The notes under the pieces were generated by a model. The model was not told where the DNA came from and did not search any database. It saw nothing but the letters and a program-made list of their open reading frames with translations. Both the position numbers and the translations under genes were made by a program. Of a stretch of DNA of 64,000 nucleotides, positions 26,274 to 39,678 are shown in pieces; position 1 is the stretch's first letter; each line of letters starts with the position of its first letter. Source of the stretch: Mesorhizobium sp. B2-4-3 (GTDB lineage Bacteria; Pseudomonadota; Alphaproteobacteria; Rhizobiales; Rhizobiaceae); assembly GCF_006442815.1 (NCBI RefSeq), contig NZ_VFVL01000002.1, positions 124,001 through 188,000 of the forward strand. The letters run 5' to 3'.

Positions 26274-27772
26274 GCGGCAAGCTCCGTCCTGCGGATGTGA
26301 TCGGCAACCCGCAATGCTTGCGCCGCGATCGACAGCGCCGGATTGACCGCCGCCGAGGTCGGCAGGAAGCCACCGTCGACGACGAACAGGTTTTGATGGT
26401 CCCAGGCGCGGCAGAAGGGATCGAGCGGCGACGTTGCGGGGTCGTTGCCCATCTTCACGGTGCCGCATTGGTGCGAAGGCGTGCGCTTGTCGAAGGGGCG
26501 CGACAGCACGATCGGATAGCCGCAGGCGCGAAGGTTCTGGCGCATCACCTTGGTCAGGCCTTCCAGCGACTGCATGTTGGAGCGTTGCCACTGCATGACG
26601 ATCTCCTTGCCGTCGACCATGATGCGGCTTTCGGGATCGGGCAGGTCCTCGCACATCAGGTACCAGTCGACGGCGTGGCCGGCCATGTAGTCGAGCGCGA
26701 ATTTCGGCATCGTCTTCACATTGGCCTTGAGCATGTTGCCGTCGATCTTGCCGAGCAGCTGCACATTGCCGAGCGGCTTGCCGTCCTTGCCGTCGGACAG
26801 GTAGTAGTCGTTGAGCATCAGCGTCTTCTGGTAGACGCTATCGTTGCGACGGCGCGGGTCGATCGCCAGCATCGCGCTCGAATTGTGGTTCATGAAATTG
26901 CGCCCGACCTGGTCGGAGCTGTTGGCGAGGCCTTTGCCCGTCGCGGAGGGCGAGCGCAGCAGGATGGCGGCCGAGTTGATCGCGCCCGCCGACAGGATGA
27001 CGAGCTTCGGCGACAGCGTCTTTTGCGCACCGTTCTGGGTATAGTGGATGGCGGCGATTGACCCGCCGTCCGGGGTGGTTTCGAGCCAGTCGACATGCGC
27101 GCCGGTTTCGAGCCGGATGTTCTTGTCGGCAAGCGCGGCCGTCAGCGGTCCGGTCTGCGCGTCGATCTTGCCCTGGCCGGTGTTGGGGAACGCATCCCAG
27201 CCAGTCCTGCCTTCCTTCAGCCAGGCCTCGATGTCGACGCCGAGCGGCAGCGAGGCGGGATGCAGGCCGAGGCTCTTCAACTCGGCGCGGGCGCGCGCGA
27301 TCGGCGGCTCGTCCGGCACCGGCTTGAAGGCGTAGGGGATCGAGTGGAACGGCTCCGTCGGATCCTCGCCGAGCGTACCGCGCACGCGAAAAAGCTGCTC
27401 GGCTTTCGAATACCAGGGCTCGAATTCGTCGTAGGAAAACGGCCAGGCCGGCGAGACGCCGCCGAAATGCTCGAGCTCGGAAAAATCCTCCTTGCGGTAG
27501 CGGATCAGCACCGCGCCGAAGAACTTCGAATTGCCGCCGACATAGTAGTAGTTGCCGGGGTTGAAGGCAGCGCCGCCAGCCTCGCGCCACATCTCCTTCG
27601 GCCGGTAATGCTCGTCGACGAAGATGGAGCGCGTCGAGCGCGCATGCGGCGTCGCGGGCAGCGGTTCGCCGCGCTCAAGGATCAGGATCGAGGCGCCGCT
27701 GCCGGCCAAGCCGGAGGCGATCGTGGCGCCGCCGATGCCGGAGCCGATGATGACGATATCCGCGTTTGCCAT
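26270..27772 (-). CDS. GMC-type FAD oxidoreductase (sugar/polyol dehydrogenase-like)
   Basis: This 500-residue protein has an N-terminal FAD motif, IIGSGIGGATIASGLAGSG, and the C-terminal GMC active-site pair: His in SHQCGTVKMG (about 435) and Asn in SAAVNPALSIAAQAL (about 475). Its shape, with NYYYVGGNSKFFG near residue 80, resembles the pyranose 2-oxidase/fructose dehydrogenase/gluconate dehydrogenase branch rather than choline dehydrogenase. It probably oxidises a sugar or polyol. It starts five bases after the ATPase gene stop and is coupled to the SDR gene. No signal peptide or cytochrome partner is seen. Confidence 0.85.
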   Translation of the reverse strand: MANADIVIIGSGIGGATIASGLAGSGASILILERGEPLPATPHARSTRSIFVDEHYRPKEMWREAGGAAFNPGNYYYVGGNSKFFGAVLIRYRKEDFSELEHFGGVSPAWPFSYDEFEPWYSKAEQLFRVRGTLGEDPTEPFHSIPYAFKPVPDEPPIARARAELKSLGLHPASLPLGVDIEAWLKEGRTGWDAFPNTGQGKIDAQTGPLTAALADKNIRLETGAHVDWLETTPDGGSIAAIHYTQNGAQKTLSPKLVILSAGAINSAAILLRSPSATGKGLANSSDQVGRNFMNHNSSAMLAIDPRRRNDSVYQKTLMLNDYYLSDGKDGKPLGNVQLLGKIDGNMLKANVKTMPKFALDYMAGHAVDWYLMCEDLPDPESRIMVDGKEIVMQWQRSNMQSLEGLTKVMRQNLRACGYPIVLSRPFDKRTPSHQCGTVKMGNDPATSPLDPFCRAWDHQNLFVVDGGFLPTSAAVNPALSIAAQALRVADHIRRTELAA

Positions 27773-27777
27773 AGCTT

Positions 27778-28893
27778 TTAAAGAATGCGCTTCTCGGTCG
27801 CGGGGTCGAAGAACACCGCCTTGCTGAGGTTGAAGGCTAAAGGCGTGCTGGTACCGGGCTGGATCCTGGCATCGGCCCTGAGCCGCGCCACCACGCCTTT
27901 GCCACCGAGATTGGTGACGGCGAAAGTGTCGGAGCCGGCCGGCTCGACCACTTCGATATGGCAGTCGGCGGTGGCGATGTTCGAACCGTTGCGTTCAGCA
28001 CCTTCCGGGTCGGTCAGCGCTTCGGGGCGCACCCCGAAGATCACCGACTTGTCCTTGAAAGCCGCAAGGCCGGTGGGCGCGCCCGGTATCGGCAGCACGA
28101 TCGGCTGGCGCGCCTCGCGGTCGAGCACCACGGAGAGCCCATTGCCATTGCCGTCGATCTTGGCTGGGATCAGGTTCATCGCCGGCGAACCCATGAAGTC
28201 GGCGACGAAGATGTTGGTCGGGTTGTTGTAGATCTCGGCCGGCGTGCCGAATTGCTGCACCTCGCCGTCGCGCATCACCGCGATCTTGGTCGCCAGCGTC
28301 ATCGCCTCGATCTGATCGTGCGTGACATAGACGATGGTCGTGCCGGTCGTGGCGTGCAGGCGCTTGATCTCGATGCGCATGTCGACGCGCAGCTTGGCGT
28401 CCAGGTTGGAGAGCGGCTCGTCGAACAGGAAGAGTTTCGGGTCGCGCACCAGCGCCCGGCCCATGGCGACGCGCTGGCGCTGGCCGCCGGAAAGCTGGCT
28501 GGGCTTGCGGTTGAGCAGGTGGCCGATCTGCAGGACCTTGGCCACCTTGTCGATCGCAGCCTGACGCTCCGCCGCCGGCACGCCGCGCATCTCCATGCCG
28601 AAGGCGATGTTGCCGGCCACCGTCATGTTGGGATAGAGCGCGTAGCTCTGGAACACCATGGCGATGTCGCGCTTCGAGGGATGCAGGTCGTTGATCGCGC
28701 GGCCGTCGACGCGGATCTCGCCCTCGGTGATCTGCTCCAGGCCGGCAATGGTGTTGAGCAGCGTGGACTTGCCGCAGCCGGACGGGCCGACCAGCACCAG
28801 GAAGCCGCCCTTTTCGAGCTCGACATTGATGCCCTTCAGGATCTCGACATTCCCGAAGCGCTTCTTCAGCCCATCAATTTCCAGAAAAGCCAT
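27778..28893 (-). CDS. Sugar ABC transporter ATP-binding protein (MalK/UgpC-like)
   Basis: A 371-residue CUT1 ATPase with Walker A VGPSGCGKST (about residue 37), VFQSYALYPNMT (Q-loop), LSGGQRQRVAMGRAL (signature, about 134), LFLFDEPLSNLDAK (Walker B) and VTHDQIEA (switch). A long C-terminal TOBE/regulatory region (about 235-371) follows. It energises the two permeases encoded just upstream. It is likely shared by one sugar importer only, since it sits inside a dedicated catabolic array. Confidence 0.93.
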   Translation of the reverse strand: MAFLEIDGLKKRFGNVEILKGINVELEKGGFLVLVGPSGCGKSTLLNTIAGLEQITEGEIRVDGRAINDLHPSKRDIAMVFQSYALYPNMTVAGNIAFGMEMRGVPAAERQAAIDKVAKVLQIGHLLNRKPSQLSGGQRQRVAMGRALVRDPKLFLFDEPLSNLDAKLRVDMRIEIKRLHATTGTTIVYVTHDQIEAMTLATKIAVMRDGEVQQFGTPAEIYNNPTNIFVADFMGSPAMNLIPAKIDGNGNGLSVVLDREARQPIVLPIPGAPTGLAAFKDKSVIFGVRPEALTDPEGAERNGSNIATADCHIEVVEPAGSDTFAVTNLGGKGVVARLRADARIQPGTSTPLAFNLSKAVFFDPATEKRIL

Positions 28894-28917
28894 GATCGTT
28901 CCTTCAGAAAAATAGGG

Positions 28918-29862
28918 TCAGCCCTTGACCGCGCCCGCCATCAGCCCGCGCACGAAATAGCGGCCGGCGACGACATAGACGATCAGGGTGGGGAGCGCGG
29001 CAATCATCGCCGCCGCCATGTTGACGTTGTATTCGACGACGCCGGTCGAAGTGTTGACGACGTTGTTCAGCGCCACCGTCATCGGCATCACGTCGCCGGA
29101 CCCGGCATAGGCGGAGGCGAACAGGAAGTCATTCCAGATGTTGGTGAACTGGTAGATCACCGTCACGACGATGATCGGCAGCGAATTGGGCAGCATGATG
29201 CGCCGGAATATCTGGAAGAAGGAGGCGCCGTCGACCTGTGCCGCCTTGACCAGCTCGGTGGGGAAGGCCTCGTAGTAGTTGCGGAAGAACAGCGTGGTGA
29301 AGCCAAGGCCGTAGACCACGTGGACGAAGACGAGATTGACGGTCGAATTGCCGAGACCGAAATTGAAGCCGGTGGCGTTTTGCAGGGTGACGCCGAAGCG
29401 GCCGAGGCTGCCGAGGATCGTCGCCATCGGCAACAGGACCGACTGGAACGGAATGAAGCAGGCAAACAGCATCATGGCGAAGACCAGCGTGTGGCCGCGG
29501 AAGCGCCATTTGGTCAGCACATAACCGTTGAGCGCGCCGAGCAGCGTCGAGATCAGCACCGCCGGCACGACCATCTTGATGGAGTTCCAGAAGTAGCCCT
29601 TCATGCCGACGCAAGTCAGGCCCGAGCAAACTTCGCTCCACGCCTTTATCCATGGCGCGAAGGTCGGCGCATGCGGCAGCGACAGCATGTTGCCGTTCTG
29701 GATCTCGTCCATGGTCTTGAACGAGGTGACCAGCATGACGAAGAGCGGCATCAGATAGAAGATCGCGAACAGCGCGAGCAGCCCGTAGATCACGATGCGG
29801 TTGAGCGTCCTGGCGCGGACGCCGCTTGCGGCCTGGCGGGCGGGTGATGCGACGGCGCTCAT
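28918..29862 (-). CDS. Sugar ABC transporter permease (MalG/UgpE-like)
   Basis: A 314-residue permease with six helices. The docking loop ELVKAAQVDGASFFQIFRRI (about residue 215) and a periplasmic insertion after helix 1 (LSLPHAPTFAPWIKAW) are typical of the second permease of CUT1 carbohydrate importers. Its start overlaps the preceding permease stop as ATGA. Confidence 0.93.
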   Translation of the reverse strand: MSAVASPARQAASGVRARTLNRIVIYGLLALFAIFYLMPLFVMLVTSFKTMDEIQNGNMLSLPHAPTFAPWIKAWSEVCSGLTCVGMKGYFWNSIKMVVPAVLISTLLGALNGYVLTKWRFRGHTLVFAMMLFACFIPFQSVLLPMATILGSLGRFGVTLQNATGFNFGLGNSTVNLVFVHVVYGLGFTTLFFRNYYEAFPTELVKAAQVDGASFFQIFRRIMLPNSLPIIVVTVIYQFTNIWNDFLFASAYAGSGDVMPMTVALNNVVNTSTGVVEYNVNMAAAMIAALPTLIVYVVAGRYFVRGLMAGAVKG

Positions 29863-30818
29863 CGCGACTTCTCCCTGAGCTCGGAATAGAGATACGGAAC
29901 GATGATGGCCGTGATGGTCATCAGCATGATCACCGCGCTCGCCGAGCCGACCGCCATTTCGTTGCGCTTGAAGGTGAACTCATACATGAAGTTGGAGGGC
30001 AGCCAGGCCGAGCCGCCGGGGCCGCCGCTGGTCAGCGCCACCACCAAGTCATAGGACTTGATGGCGAGATGCGCGAGCACGATGAAGGCCGACAGGAAGA
30101 CGGGCCGCAGCAGCGGGATGACGATGCGGCGGTAGAGCTGGAAGGCGGATGCGCCGTCGATCTGCGCCGCCTTCATGATCTCGCCGTCGATGCCGCGAAG
30201 CCCGGCCAGGAACATCGCCATGACGAAGCCGGAAGCCTGCCAGACGCCGGCGATCACCACCGTGTAGATGACGAAATCCTTGTTCTTGATCCAGTCGAAA
30301 TGGAAGCTCGTCCAGCCCCATTGATGTAGCGTCTGCTCCAGCCCGAGGCCAGGGTCGAGGAACCATTTCCAGGCGACGCCGGTGACGATGAAGGAGAGCG
30401 CCATGGGGTAGAGGTAGATCGGCCTCAAGACACCTTCGCCGCGGATCTTCTGGTCGAGCAGGATCGCCAGGAACAGGCCGAGCGCCAGGCAGATTCCGAT
30501 ATAAAGGAAGCCGAAGATGCCCATATTGGTGATCGAGGTGTACCAGCTCGACGGCGGGTCGCTCTCGAAGGTCCAGCGCCACAGCCGCTGATAGGCGCGG
30601 GGGCCGGTGATGGCATAGGACGGGAAGGTCTTGGAATTGGTGAAGGACAGATAGATCGTCCACAGGATGAAGCCGTAGACGAAGACGATCGTCGCCGCGA
30701 AGCTTGGCGCCAACACGATCTTCGGCAACAGGTCCTGCAGCCGCGAACGGACCGACGCGCCAGGCCGGGCGTCGTGCTCCGGTGTCAGCTTGATCTGGGT
30801 TTCGGCAACTGTGCTCAT
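29859..30818 (-). CDS. Sugar ABC transporter permease (MalF/UgpA-like)
   Basis: A 319-residue permease with a polar N-terminus and six helices; its docking loop is EIMKAAQIDGASAFQLYRRI (about residue 228). It pairs with the downstream permease. The start at 30818 gives a usual N-terminus; an alternative start at 30881 would add 21 poorly typical residues. A weak GC-rich hairpin (30907-30930) lies between it and the binding-protein gene. Confidence 0.91.
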   Translation of the reverse strand: MSTVAETQIKLTPEHDARPGASVRSRLQDLLPKIVLAPSFAATIVFVYGFILWTIYLSFTNSKTFPSYAITGPRAYQRLWRWTFESDPPSSWYTSITNMGIFGFLYIGICLALGLFLAILLDQKIRGEGVLRPIYLYPMALSFIVTGVAWKWFLDPGLGLEQTLHQWGWTSFHFDWIKNKDFVIYTVVIAGVWQASGFVMAMFLAGLRGIDGEIMKAAQIDGASAFQLYRRIVIPLLRPVFLSAFIVLAHLAIKSYDLVVALTSGGPGGSAWLPSNFMYEFTFKRNEMAVGSASAVIMLMTITAIIVPYLYSELREKSR

Positions 30819-30947
30819 CGGCTTGTCCAGTACCGGTTTGTCACGAGACCGACCGGCGCGAACCCGCGCCAGCCCGAGCAATCCCGGACCTTGCTTCGGT
30901 AAGAGACCTCCTCCGCCAGGGCAGGGGAGGCTCAGTTCAAGGCACGC

Positions 30948-32201
30948 TTACTTGGCGTCGTCGATCGCCTTGACCAGCTCGGTCACGGCTTCGTCGGAGG
31001 TCTTGATCTGACCATGGACGAACTTCGACACGACATCCTTGTAGGCGTTGGCGACGGCCGGCGGGGCGCCGTAGCCCTGCGCCAGCGAACCGAACAGCGT
31101 GCCGCCTTCATTGGCCTTCTTCAGGTCGGCGATGCCCTTCTTGCCGCAAGCGTCGAAGTCGGTGTCCGGCACGTCGGTGCGGGCCGGGACAGAACCCTTC
31201 ACCACGTTGAAGGCCGACTGGAAGCTCTTCGACAAAGTGGCGGTGGCCAGCGCGACCTGGGCGGCCTTGCGGTCGTCCGGAACGTTGAACATGCCGAACA
31301 TGTCGGAGTTGTAGATCACCGAGCCGTCGGTGCCCGGGAAGCGATAGCACAGGAAGTCGGTGCCCGGGGTCTTGTTGGCGGCGTGGAACTCGCCCTTGGC
31401 CCAGTCGCCCATGACCTGAACCAGCGCGTCGCCCTTGATGACCATGGCGGTGGCGAGGTTCCAGTCGCGGCCCGAGAAGTTCGGGTCGACATAGGTGACC
31501 AGCTTGGCGAGGTTGTCGAACGACTTCTTCATCGTGTCGGACTTGAGCGACTCTTCATCGAGGTCGTTCATCGCCTTCTTGTAGAACTCCGGACCGCCGG
31601 TCGACAGCACGACGGAGTCGAACATGGTGGCTTCCTGCCAGTTCTGGCCGCCGAGTGCCAGCGGGGTGACGCCGGCCGCCTTGGCCTTGTCGAGCAGGGC
31701 CACGAAGTCGTCGAAGGTCTTCGGCTCGGTGCCGCCGATCTTGTCCATCACCGCCTTGTTGATCCACAGCCAGTTGACCGAGTGGACGTTGACCGGAGCC
31801 GCGACCCACTTGCCGTCATAGACGGAGAACTTCTGCAGGGCGGCCGGAACCGACTTGTCCCAGCCTTCCTTCTTGGCCGTCTCGGTCAGGTCGCCCATGA
31901 CGCCGGCGGCGGCGTAGTCGAGCACGGTGTAGCCGAGCATCTGCGATGCGGTCGGATAGTTGCCGGCCGCGACCATCGCCTTCAGCGCGGTCATGGCGGC
32001 GTCGCCGCCGCCGCCGGCCACCGGCACGTCCTTCCAGGCATAGCCTTCCTTGGCCAGATCCTGCTTCAGCACGTTCAGAGCAGCCGCTTCGCCGCCCGAC
32101 GTCCACCAATGCAGCATCTGCACTTCCTTGACGTCCGCGGCATGCGCCGAGAACGCAAAGCTCGTCGCAAGAGCCGTTCCGATAAGCAGTTTGCGCAACA
32201 T
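30948..32201 (-). CDS. Sugar ABC transporter substrate-binding protein (CUT1)
   Basis: This 417-residue periplasmic protein has a signal peptide (residues 1-21, cleavage at AHA-AD) and a family 1 extracellular solute-binding fold. [20 protein letters not shown] near the mature N-terminus and [12 protein letters not shown] near residue 275 are typical of glucose/mannose-type binding proteins. It should bind a monosaccharide or sugar derivative. The ribosome site GGGAGGT is strong. A hairpin (CCGGCGG-GTGT-CCGCCGG, 32231-32248) lies just upstream in the 58-base gap after the ALDH gene, so it may have its own processed transcript. Confidence 0.92.
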   Translation of the reverse strand: MLRKLLIGTALATSFAFSAHAADVKEVQMLHWWTSGGEAAALNVLKQDLAKEGYAWKDVPVAGGGGDAAMTALKAMVAAGNYPTASQMLGYTVLDYAAAGVMGDLTETAKKEGWDKSVPAALQKFSVYDGKWVAAPVNVHSVNWLWINKAVMDKIGGTEPKTFDDFVALLDKAKAAGVTPLALGGQNWQEATMFDSVVLSTGGPEFYKKAMNDLDEESLKSDTMKKSFDNLAKLVTYVDPNFSGRDWNLATAMVIKGDALVQVMGDWAKGEFHAANKTPGTDFLCYRFPGTDGSVIYNSDMFGMFNVPDDRKAAQVALATATLSKSFQSAFNVVKGSVPARTDVPDTDFDACGKKGIADLKKANEGGTLFGSLAQGYGAPPAVANAYKDVVSKFVHGQIKTSDEAVTELVKAIDDAK

Positions 32202-32259
32202 GTACTACCTCCCTTGTTGCATGCACATGACCGGCGGGTGTCCGCCGGGGTCTCCCAAC

Positions 32260-33771
32260 TCAGCCGACCCACCAACCGGTGCGCTGGCCGCGATGAAACT
32301 GGATAGTCTTTTCCTCGGTATAATCCTCGACGGCGCGCTTGCCGAGTTCGCGTCCCAGACCGGACTGCTTGTAGCCGCCGAAGGGCAGTTCGGGATAACC
32401 TTCCATGAACGTATTCACCCAAACCGTCCCCGAACGCACACCGCGCGCCACCGACATGCATGTGTCGACGTCGGCGCTCCACACCCCTGCAGACAAACCA
32501 TAGGGCGTGTTGTTGGCAATGTGCAATGCCTTTTCAATCGTTTCAAAAGTGAGCACGGACAGCACCGGTCCGAACACTTCCTCGCGCGCGATCGCCATAT
32601 CCTCTGTAACGTTACGGATGATGGTCGGATCGAGATATTGGCCGGCATTGGATGCAAGCCGGGCGCCACCGGTGAAAACGTTGCCGCCGTCGGTTTTCGC
32701 CGCCATTACATAGCCGGCTACCTTTTCCACATGATCGGCCGAGATCATCGCGCCGACCTTGGTGCGGTCGTCGAGCGGATCGCCGACGCGGACCTTCGCG
32801 GACAGCGCCTTGACCGCGTTGAGGAAGTCGTCGGCTATCGCCTCATGCACGATCAGACGGCTGCCGGCATTGCAGCATTCGCCGGCGTTGAAGAAGCCGC
32901 CGAACACCGCCGCGTCCGCCGCCGCCTCGAGGTCGGCGTCGGGGAAGACGATCTGGCCGTTCTTGCCGCCGAGCTCCATCGAGACCTTCTTCAGCGAATT
33001 GGAGGCGGCCGCCATGGTTGTCTTGCCGACACGGGTCGAGCCGGTGAAGGAGATCATCTCGACCAGCGGATGGCTGACCATCGGCGCGCCGACATCGGCG
33101 CCGAAGCCGGCAAGGATGTTGACGACGCCTGCAGGAAGCCCTGCCTCGAGCAGGATGTCGCCGAGCACGAAGGTCGAGGCTGAGGTCATCTCGCTCGGCT
33201 TCACCACCGCCGTGCAGCCGGCGGCGAGCGCGAAGGGCAGCTTCTGGCTGACGATCAGGAAGGGGAAATTCCACGGCGTGATGATCGAGACGACGCCGAT
33301 CGGCTCGCGCAGCACGACGCCCAGCATATCGTCGCCGAGATTGGCGTAGCTTTCGCCATGCAGCGTGCGGGCGAGCGAGGCGGCATAGCGCCAGATGTCG
33401 ATCGCGCCGCCGATCTCGCCGCGCGCCTGGGCGATCGGCTTGCCGGATTCCAGCGCATCGAGGCGGGCGATGTCTTCCAGCCGAGTCTCGATCAGGTCGG
33501 CCGTCTTCATCAGAACCGCCGCGCGTTCCGAGGCCTTCATGCGCGGCCATGGGCCGGTCTCGAAGGCCTTGTGCGCGGCCTGGACCGCAGCCTCGACGTC
33601 CGCCGCGCCCGCTTGCGCATAGCGGGACACGACGAAGCCATGGCCGGGGCTGGCGCGCTCGATCGCGCGGCCATCGCGCGCTTCGATATGCTTGCCGTCG
33701 ATCAGGAGCTTGTAGGTCTTGGGCGCCTGGGACGCCTCGGCCGGCATGGCAATGTTGAGCGGTGCGTTCAT
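32260..33771 (-). CDS. NAD(P)-dependent aldehyde dehydrogenase
   Basis: A 503-residue ALDH. TPWNFPFLI (about residue 170) and the cofactor loop FTGSTRVGK are present. The catalytic Glu is in MELGGKNG (about 275) and the Cys in FNAGECCNAGSR (about 309). The C-terminal LPFGGYKQSGLGRE is typical of the betaine-aldehyde/gamma-aminobutyraldehyde/general ALDH group. It oxidises an aldehyde intermediate to an acid. The gene starts ten bases after the enoyl-CoA hydratase gene stop, within the leftward array. Confidence 0.92.
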   Translation of the reverse strand: MNAPLNIAMPAEASQAPKTYKLLIDGKHIEARDGRAIERASPGHGFVVSRYAQAGAADVEAAVQAAHKAFETGPWPRMKASERAAVLMKTADLIETRLEDIARLDALESGKPIAQARGEIGGAIDIWRYAASLARTLHGESYANLGDDMLGVVLREPIGVVSIITPWNFPFLIVSQKLPFALAAGCTAVVKPSEMTSASTFVLGDILLEAGLPAGVVNILAGFGADVGAPMVSHPLVEMISFTGSTRVGKTTMAAASNSLKKVSMELGGKNGQIVFPDADLEAAADAAVFGGFFNAGECCNAGSRLIVHEAIADDFLNAVKALSAKVRVGDPLDDRTKVGAMISADHVEKVAGYVMAAKTDGGNVFTGGARLASNAGQYLDPTIIRNVTEDMAIAREEVFGPVLSVLTFETIEKALHIANNTPYGLSAGVWSADVDTCMSVARGVRSGTVWVNTFMEGYPELPFGGYKQSGLGRELGKRAVEDYTEEKTIQFHRGQRTGWWVG

Positions 33772-33781
33772 CGTCTCTTCT

Positions 33782-34550
33782 CTAGGATCTCGAAAAGGCA
33801 GGTTTCTGCTTGGCCTTGAAGGCGCTAACGCCGGCTTTCAGGTCGGCGGTGAGCGCTATGAAACCGCTGGCCAGCGCCTCGGTCGCGGCGGCGTTTTCCT
33901 CGCCCTCGGCAATGCCGATCATCAGCTTGGCGGCCTCGGTTGCCAGCGGCCCGCGCTCGGCGATTTTTTCTCCCCAGGCTTTCGCCTCGTCGAACGCCTT
34001 GCCCGTCTCGACCAGCCGGTCGACGATGCCGTGCGCGAGTGCATCGGCTGCCATGAAAATCTCGCCGCTAATCGCCATCCGGCGCACGATCTGTGCACCG
34101 AAACGGCGCACGGCGCGCTGGGTGCCCGACCAGCCCGGCACGACGCCGATCGAGGTTTCGGGGAAGCCGAGCTTCACGTGGGGTTCGGCGACGCGGAAAT
34201 CGCAGGCCGCCGCCAGCTCCAGCCCGCCGCCCAGCGCATGGCCGGACAGCACCGCGATGGTCGGCTGCCGCAGGCGCGCCAGGCGATCGAAGACGCGGTG
34301 GCCATAGCGCACCCATTGCACCTGGAAGTCGGCGGCGCTCATGGCACCCCAGGCCTCGACGTCGCCGCCGGCGCAAAAGCCCTTGCCTTCGCCGCTGAGG
34401 AGCACGGCGCGGACGCCTTCGGCCAGTTCCGCTACGTCGAGCGCTGCTTCGAGCGCGCGCAGCATCGGGATGTCGAGCGCGTTGAATTTATCCGGCCGCC
34501 GCAGCGTGACGATGCCGATGGCGCCATCCTGTTTGAAGGTGACGAGACGC

Positions 34551-34558
<8 letters not shown>
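33782..34558 (-). CDS. Enoyl-CoA hydratase/isomerase-family protein
   Basis: A 258-residue crotonase-fold enzyme. The first oxyanion-hole strand is in GKGFCAGGDVEAW (about residue 60). The second is GHALGGGLELAAACDFRVA (about 105), which supplies the oxyanion-hole Gly and one of the usual acidic positions. It acts on an acyl-CoA by hydration, isomerisation or C-C cleavage. The ATG at 34558 overlaps the CoA-transferase gene by eight bases. With the CoA-transferase and ALDH it suggests a beta-oxidation-like end to the pathway. Confidence 0.88.
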
Positions 34559-38205
<3,647 letters not shown>

Positions 38206-38242
38206 CCTCGTCCCGTCCTCCGAGTTTTTTGAACTAGTTTAT

Positions 38243-38254
38243 TGGAACGTTCTA
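38243..38254. promoter_or_regulatory. LacI-type operator O1 (near the regulator gene)
   Basis: TGGAACGTTCTA, a palindrome with one mismatch, 38 bases before the LacI start codon. It shares the longer string TTTATTGGAACGTTC with the site at 38409. The central CG and symmetric half sites are typical of LacI-family operators. Confidence 0.75.
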
Positions 38255-38309
38255 ATCATCGTTCGAAATCAGAGTCAATTGCGATTCCGATGAGATTCAA
38301 AAAATTGAT

Positions 38310-38321
38310 TGGAGCGGTTCA
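38310..38321. promoter_or_regulatory. Weak LacI-type half-conserved site
   Basis: TGGAGCGGTTCA lies between the two stronger operators and matches the TGGAAC/GTTCCA pattern imperfectly. It could be an auxiliary site, or chance. Confidence 0.3.
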
Positions 38322-38408
38322 AAATCTCAACGAATGCAAGGATTATTCTCTAGAGGCACGATGCTGTACCGACGCGGGTGCCTTGAATCATAAAGGTTCT
38401 TGATTTAT

Positions 38409-38420
38409 TGGAACGTTCCA
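38409..38420. promoter_or_regulatory. LacI-type operator O2 (near the DUF993 gene)
   Basis: A perfect 12-base palindrome, TGGAACGTTCCA, 28 bases before the DUF993 start codon. Its centre is 166 bases from the centre of O1, so a repressor dimer pair could loop the DNA and shut both promoters. Confidence 0.78.
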
Positions 38421-38448
38421 TTTATAGCGGCCGCAACGGGAGAGTTCC

Positions 38449-39603
38449 ATGGACATCATCTTGCCTGTGGCAAACGGCGACCTGGTCAGCTACCGGCTCG
38501 TCGGCAAACCAGTCGAGCCGAGCATGGGCGCGCGGTTTTCACGCATCGCCTATGCCGCCGCCCACGTCGTTGCCGACCCCATCGCCATGACCGATCCATG
38601 GTCGCGGCCAGCAGTCGACTGGGACAGGACGATGGCGTTTCGCCATCATCTGTGGCGGCTCGGCTTCCACATCGCCGAGGCCATGGATACCTCGCAGCGC
38701 GGCATGGGTTTCGACTGGGCGAGCGCGAAGGAGCTGATCCGCCGCTCGATCGCGGAGGCCAAAACGGTGCCAAGCGCCGACCTCGCATCGGGAGCGGGGA
38801 CCGATCACCTGGCGCCGGCGGCGGCCAAGACGCTCGACGACGTCATCCACGCCTATGAAGATCAATTCGCCTTCATCGAAGGCGAGGGCGGCAAGGCGAT
38901 CATGATGGCGAGCCGCGCGCTGGCGAAGGTGGCAAAAGGGCCGGACGATTATGCCCGCGTCTACGGCCGCATGCTCTCCCAGGCGTCGGGCAAGGTCATC
39001 CTTCACTGGCTGGGCGACATGTTCGATCCGGCGCTCAGGGGCTACTGGGGCAGCAACGATTTCGACGCCGCGCTCGACACGGTCGTCGCCATCATCGAGC
39101 GGCACGCCGACAAGGTCGAGGGCATCAAGATATCGCTGCTCGACGCGGAAAAGGAAGTGCGGCTGCGCGACAGGCTGCCCGACCGGGTGGTGATGTTCAC
39201 CGGCGACGATTTCAGTTATCCGGAACTGATCGCCGGCGATGGCAGGCGGCATTCGCACGCGCTGCTCGGCATCTTCGACGCCATCGCACCCGTGGCAAAT
39301 GCCGCGCTGGCGAAGCTGGCAGAAGGCGACAAGGCCGGTTACGACGCACTGATGGCGCCGACCGTGCCGCTGTCGCGCAGGATCTTCGAGGCGCCGACCG
39401 AATACTACAAGGCCGGCATCGTCTTCATGGCCTGGCTGAACGGCCACCAGGACCATTTCACCATGATCGGCGGCATGCAGTCGGCGCGCGGCATATGCCA
39501 TTACGCGGACGTCTTTCGCCTCTCCGACCAGGCCGGCCTGCTGGCAGACCCCGATCTTGCTGCCGCCAGGATGAAGACCCTGCTGGCGATGTCGGGCATC
39601 TGA
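38449..39603 (+). CDS. DUF993-family protein (dihydrodipicolinate-synthase-like aldolase fold)
   Basis: This 384-residue protein matches the DUF993 family, annotated as dihydrodipicolinate-synthase-related. It has KVILHWLGDMFDP (about residue 180), VEGIKISLLDAEKEV (about 223; Lys228 could be the Schiff-base lysine) and VVMFTGDDFSYPELI (about 245). The family has no firm function to my knowledge; an aldolase or retro-aldol lyase role would fit. It is divergent from the LacI regulator and has a perfect operator just upstream, so it belongs to the same regulon. Ribosome site GGGAGAG precedes the ATG. Confidence 0.82.
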   Translation: MDIILPVANGDLVSYRLVGKPVEPSMGARFSRIAYAAAHVVADPIAMTDPWSRPAVDWDRTMAFRHHLWRLGFHIAEAMDTSQRGMGFDWASAKELIRRSIAEAKTVPSADLASGAGTDHLAPAAAKTLDDVIHAYEDQFAFIEGEGGKAIMMASRALAKVAKGPDDYARVYGRMLSQASGKVILHWLGDMFDPALRGYWGSNDFDAALDTVVAIIERHADKVEGIKISLLDAEKEVRLRDRLPDRVVMFTGDDFSYPELIAGDGRRHSHALLGIFDAIAPVANAALAKLAEGDKAGYDALMAPTVPLSRRIFEAPTEYYKAGIVFMAWLNGHQDHFTMIGGMQSARGICHYADVFRLSDQAGLLADPDLAAARMKTLLAMSGI

Positions 39604-39607
39604 GCCT

Positions 39608-39627
39608 ATCCCCCGCGCGGGGGATTT
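39608..39627 (+). terminator. Hairpin after the DUF993 gene
   Basis: A perfect 18-base palindrome with arms ATCCCCC and GGGGGAT and loop GCGC, followed by TT. It begins four bases after the stop codon. The T tract is short, so termination strength is uncertain. Confidence 0.5.
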
Positions 39628-39678
39628 GCGTTCCGCCGGTAAATCGTATTCGCTTGCCGAAAATAGGTGCGGACGAAT

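Noticed and set aside
27958..29847. 629-codon rightward frame opposite the sugar ABC ATPase and permease
   Set aside because: Shadow of well-supported transporter genes.
32231..32248. Hairpin upstream of the sugar-binding-protein gene as a terminator
   Set aside because: Stem is perfect but no T-run follows on the transcribed strand; kept only as a possible RNA structure.
38230..38241. TGAACTAGTTTA as a further LacI operator
   Set aside because: The central AACTAGTT is symmetric but does not match the TGGAACGTTCCA pattern closely enough.
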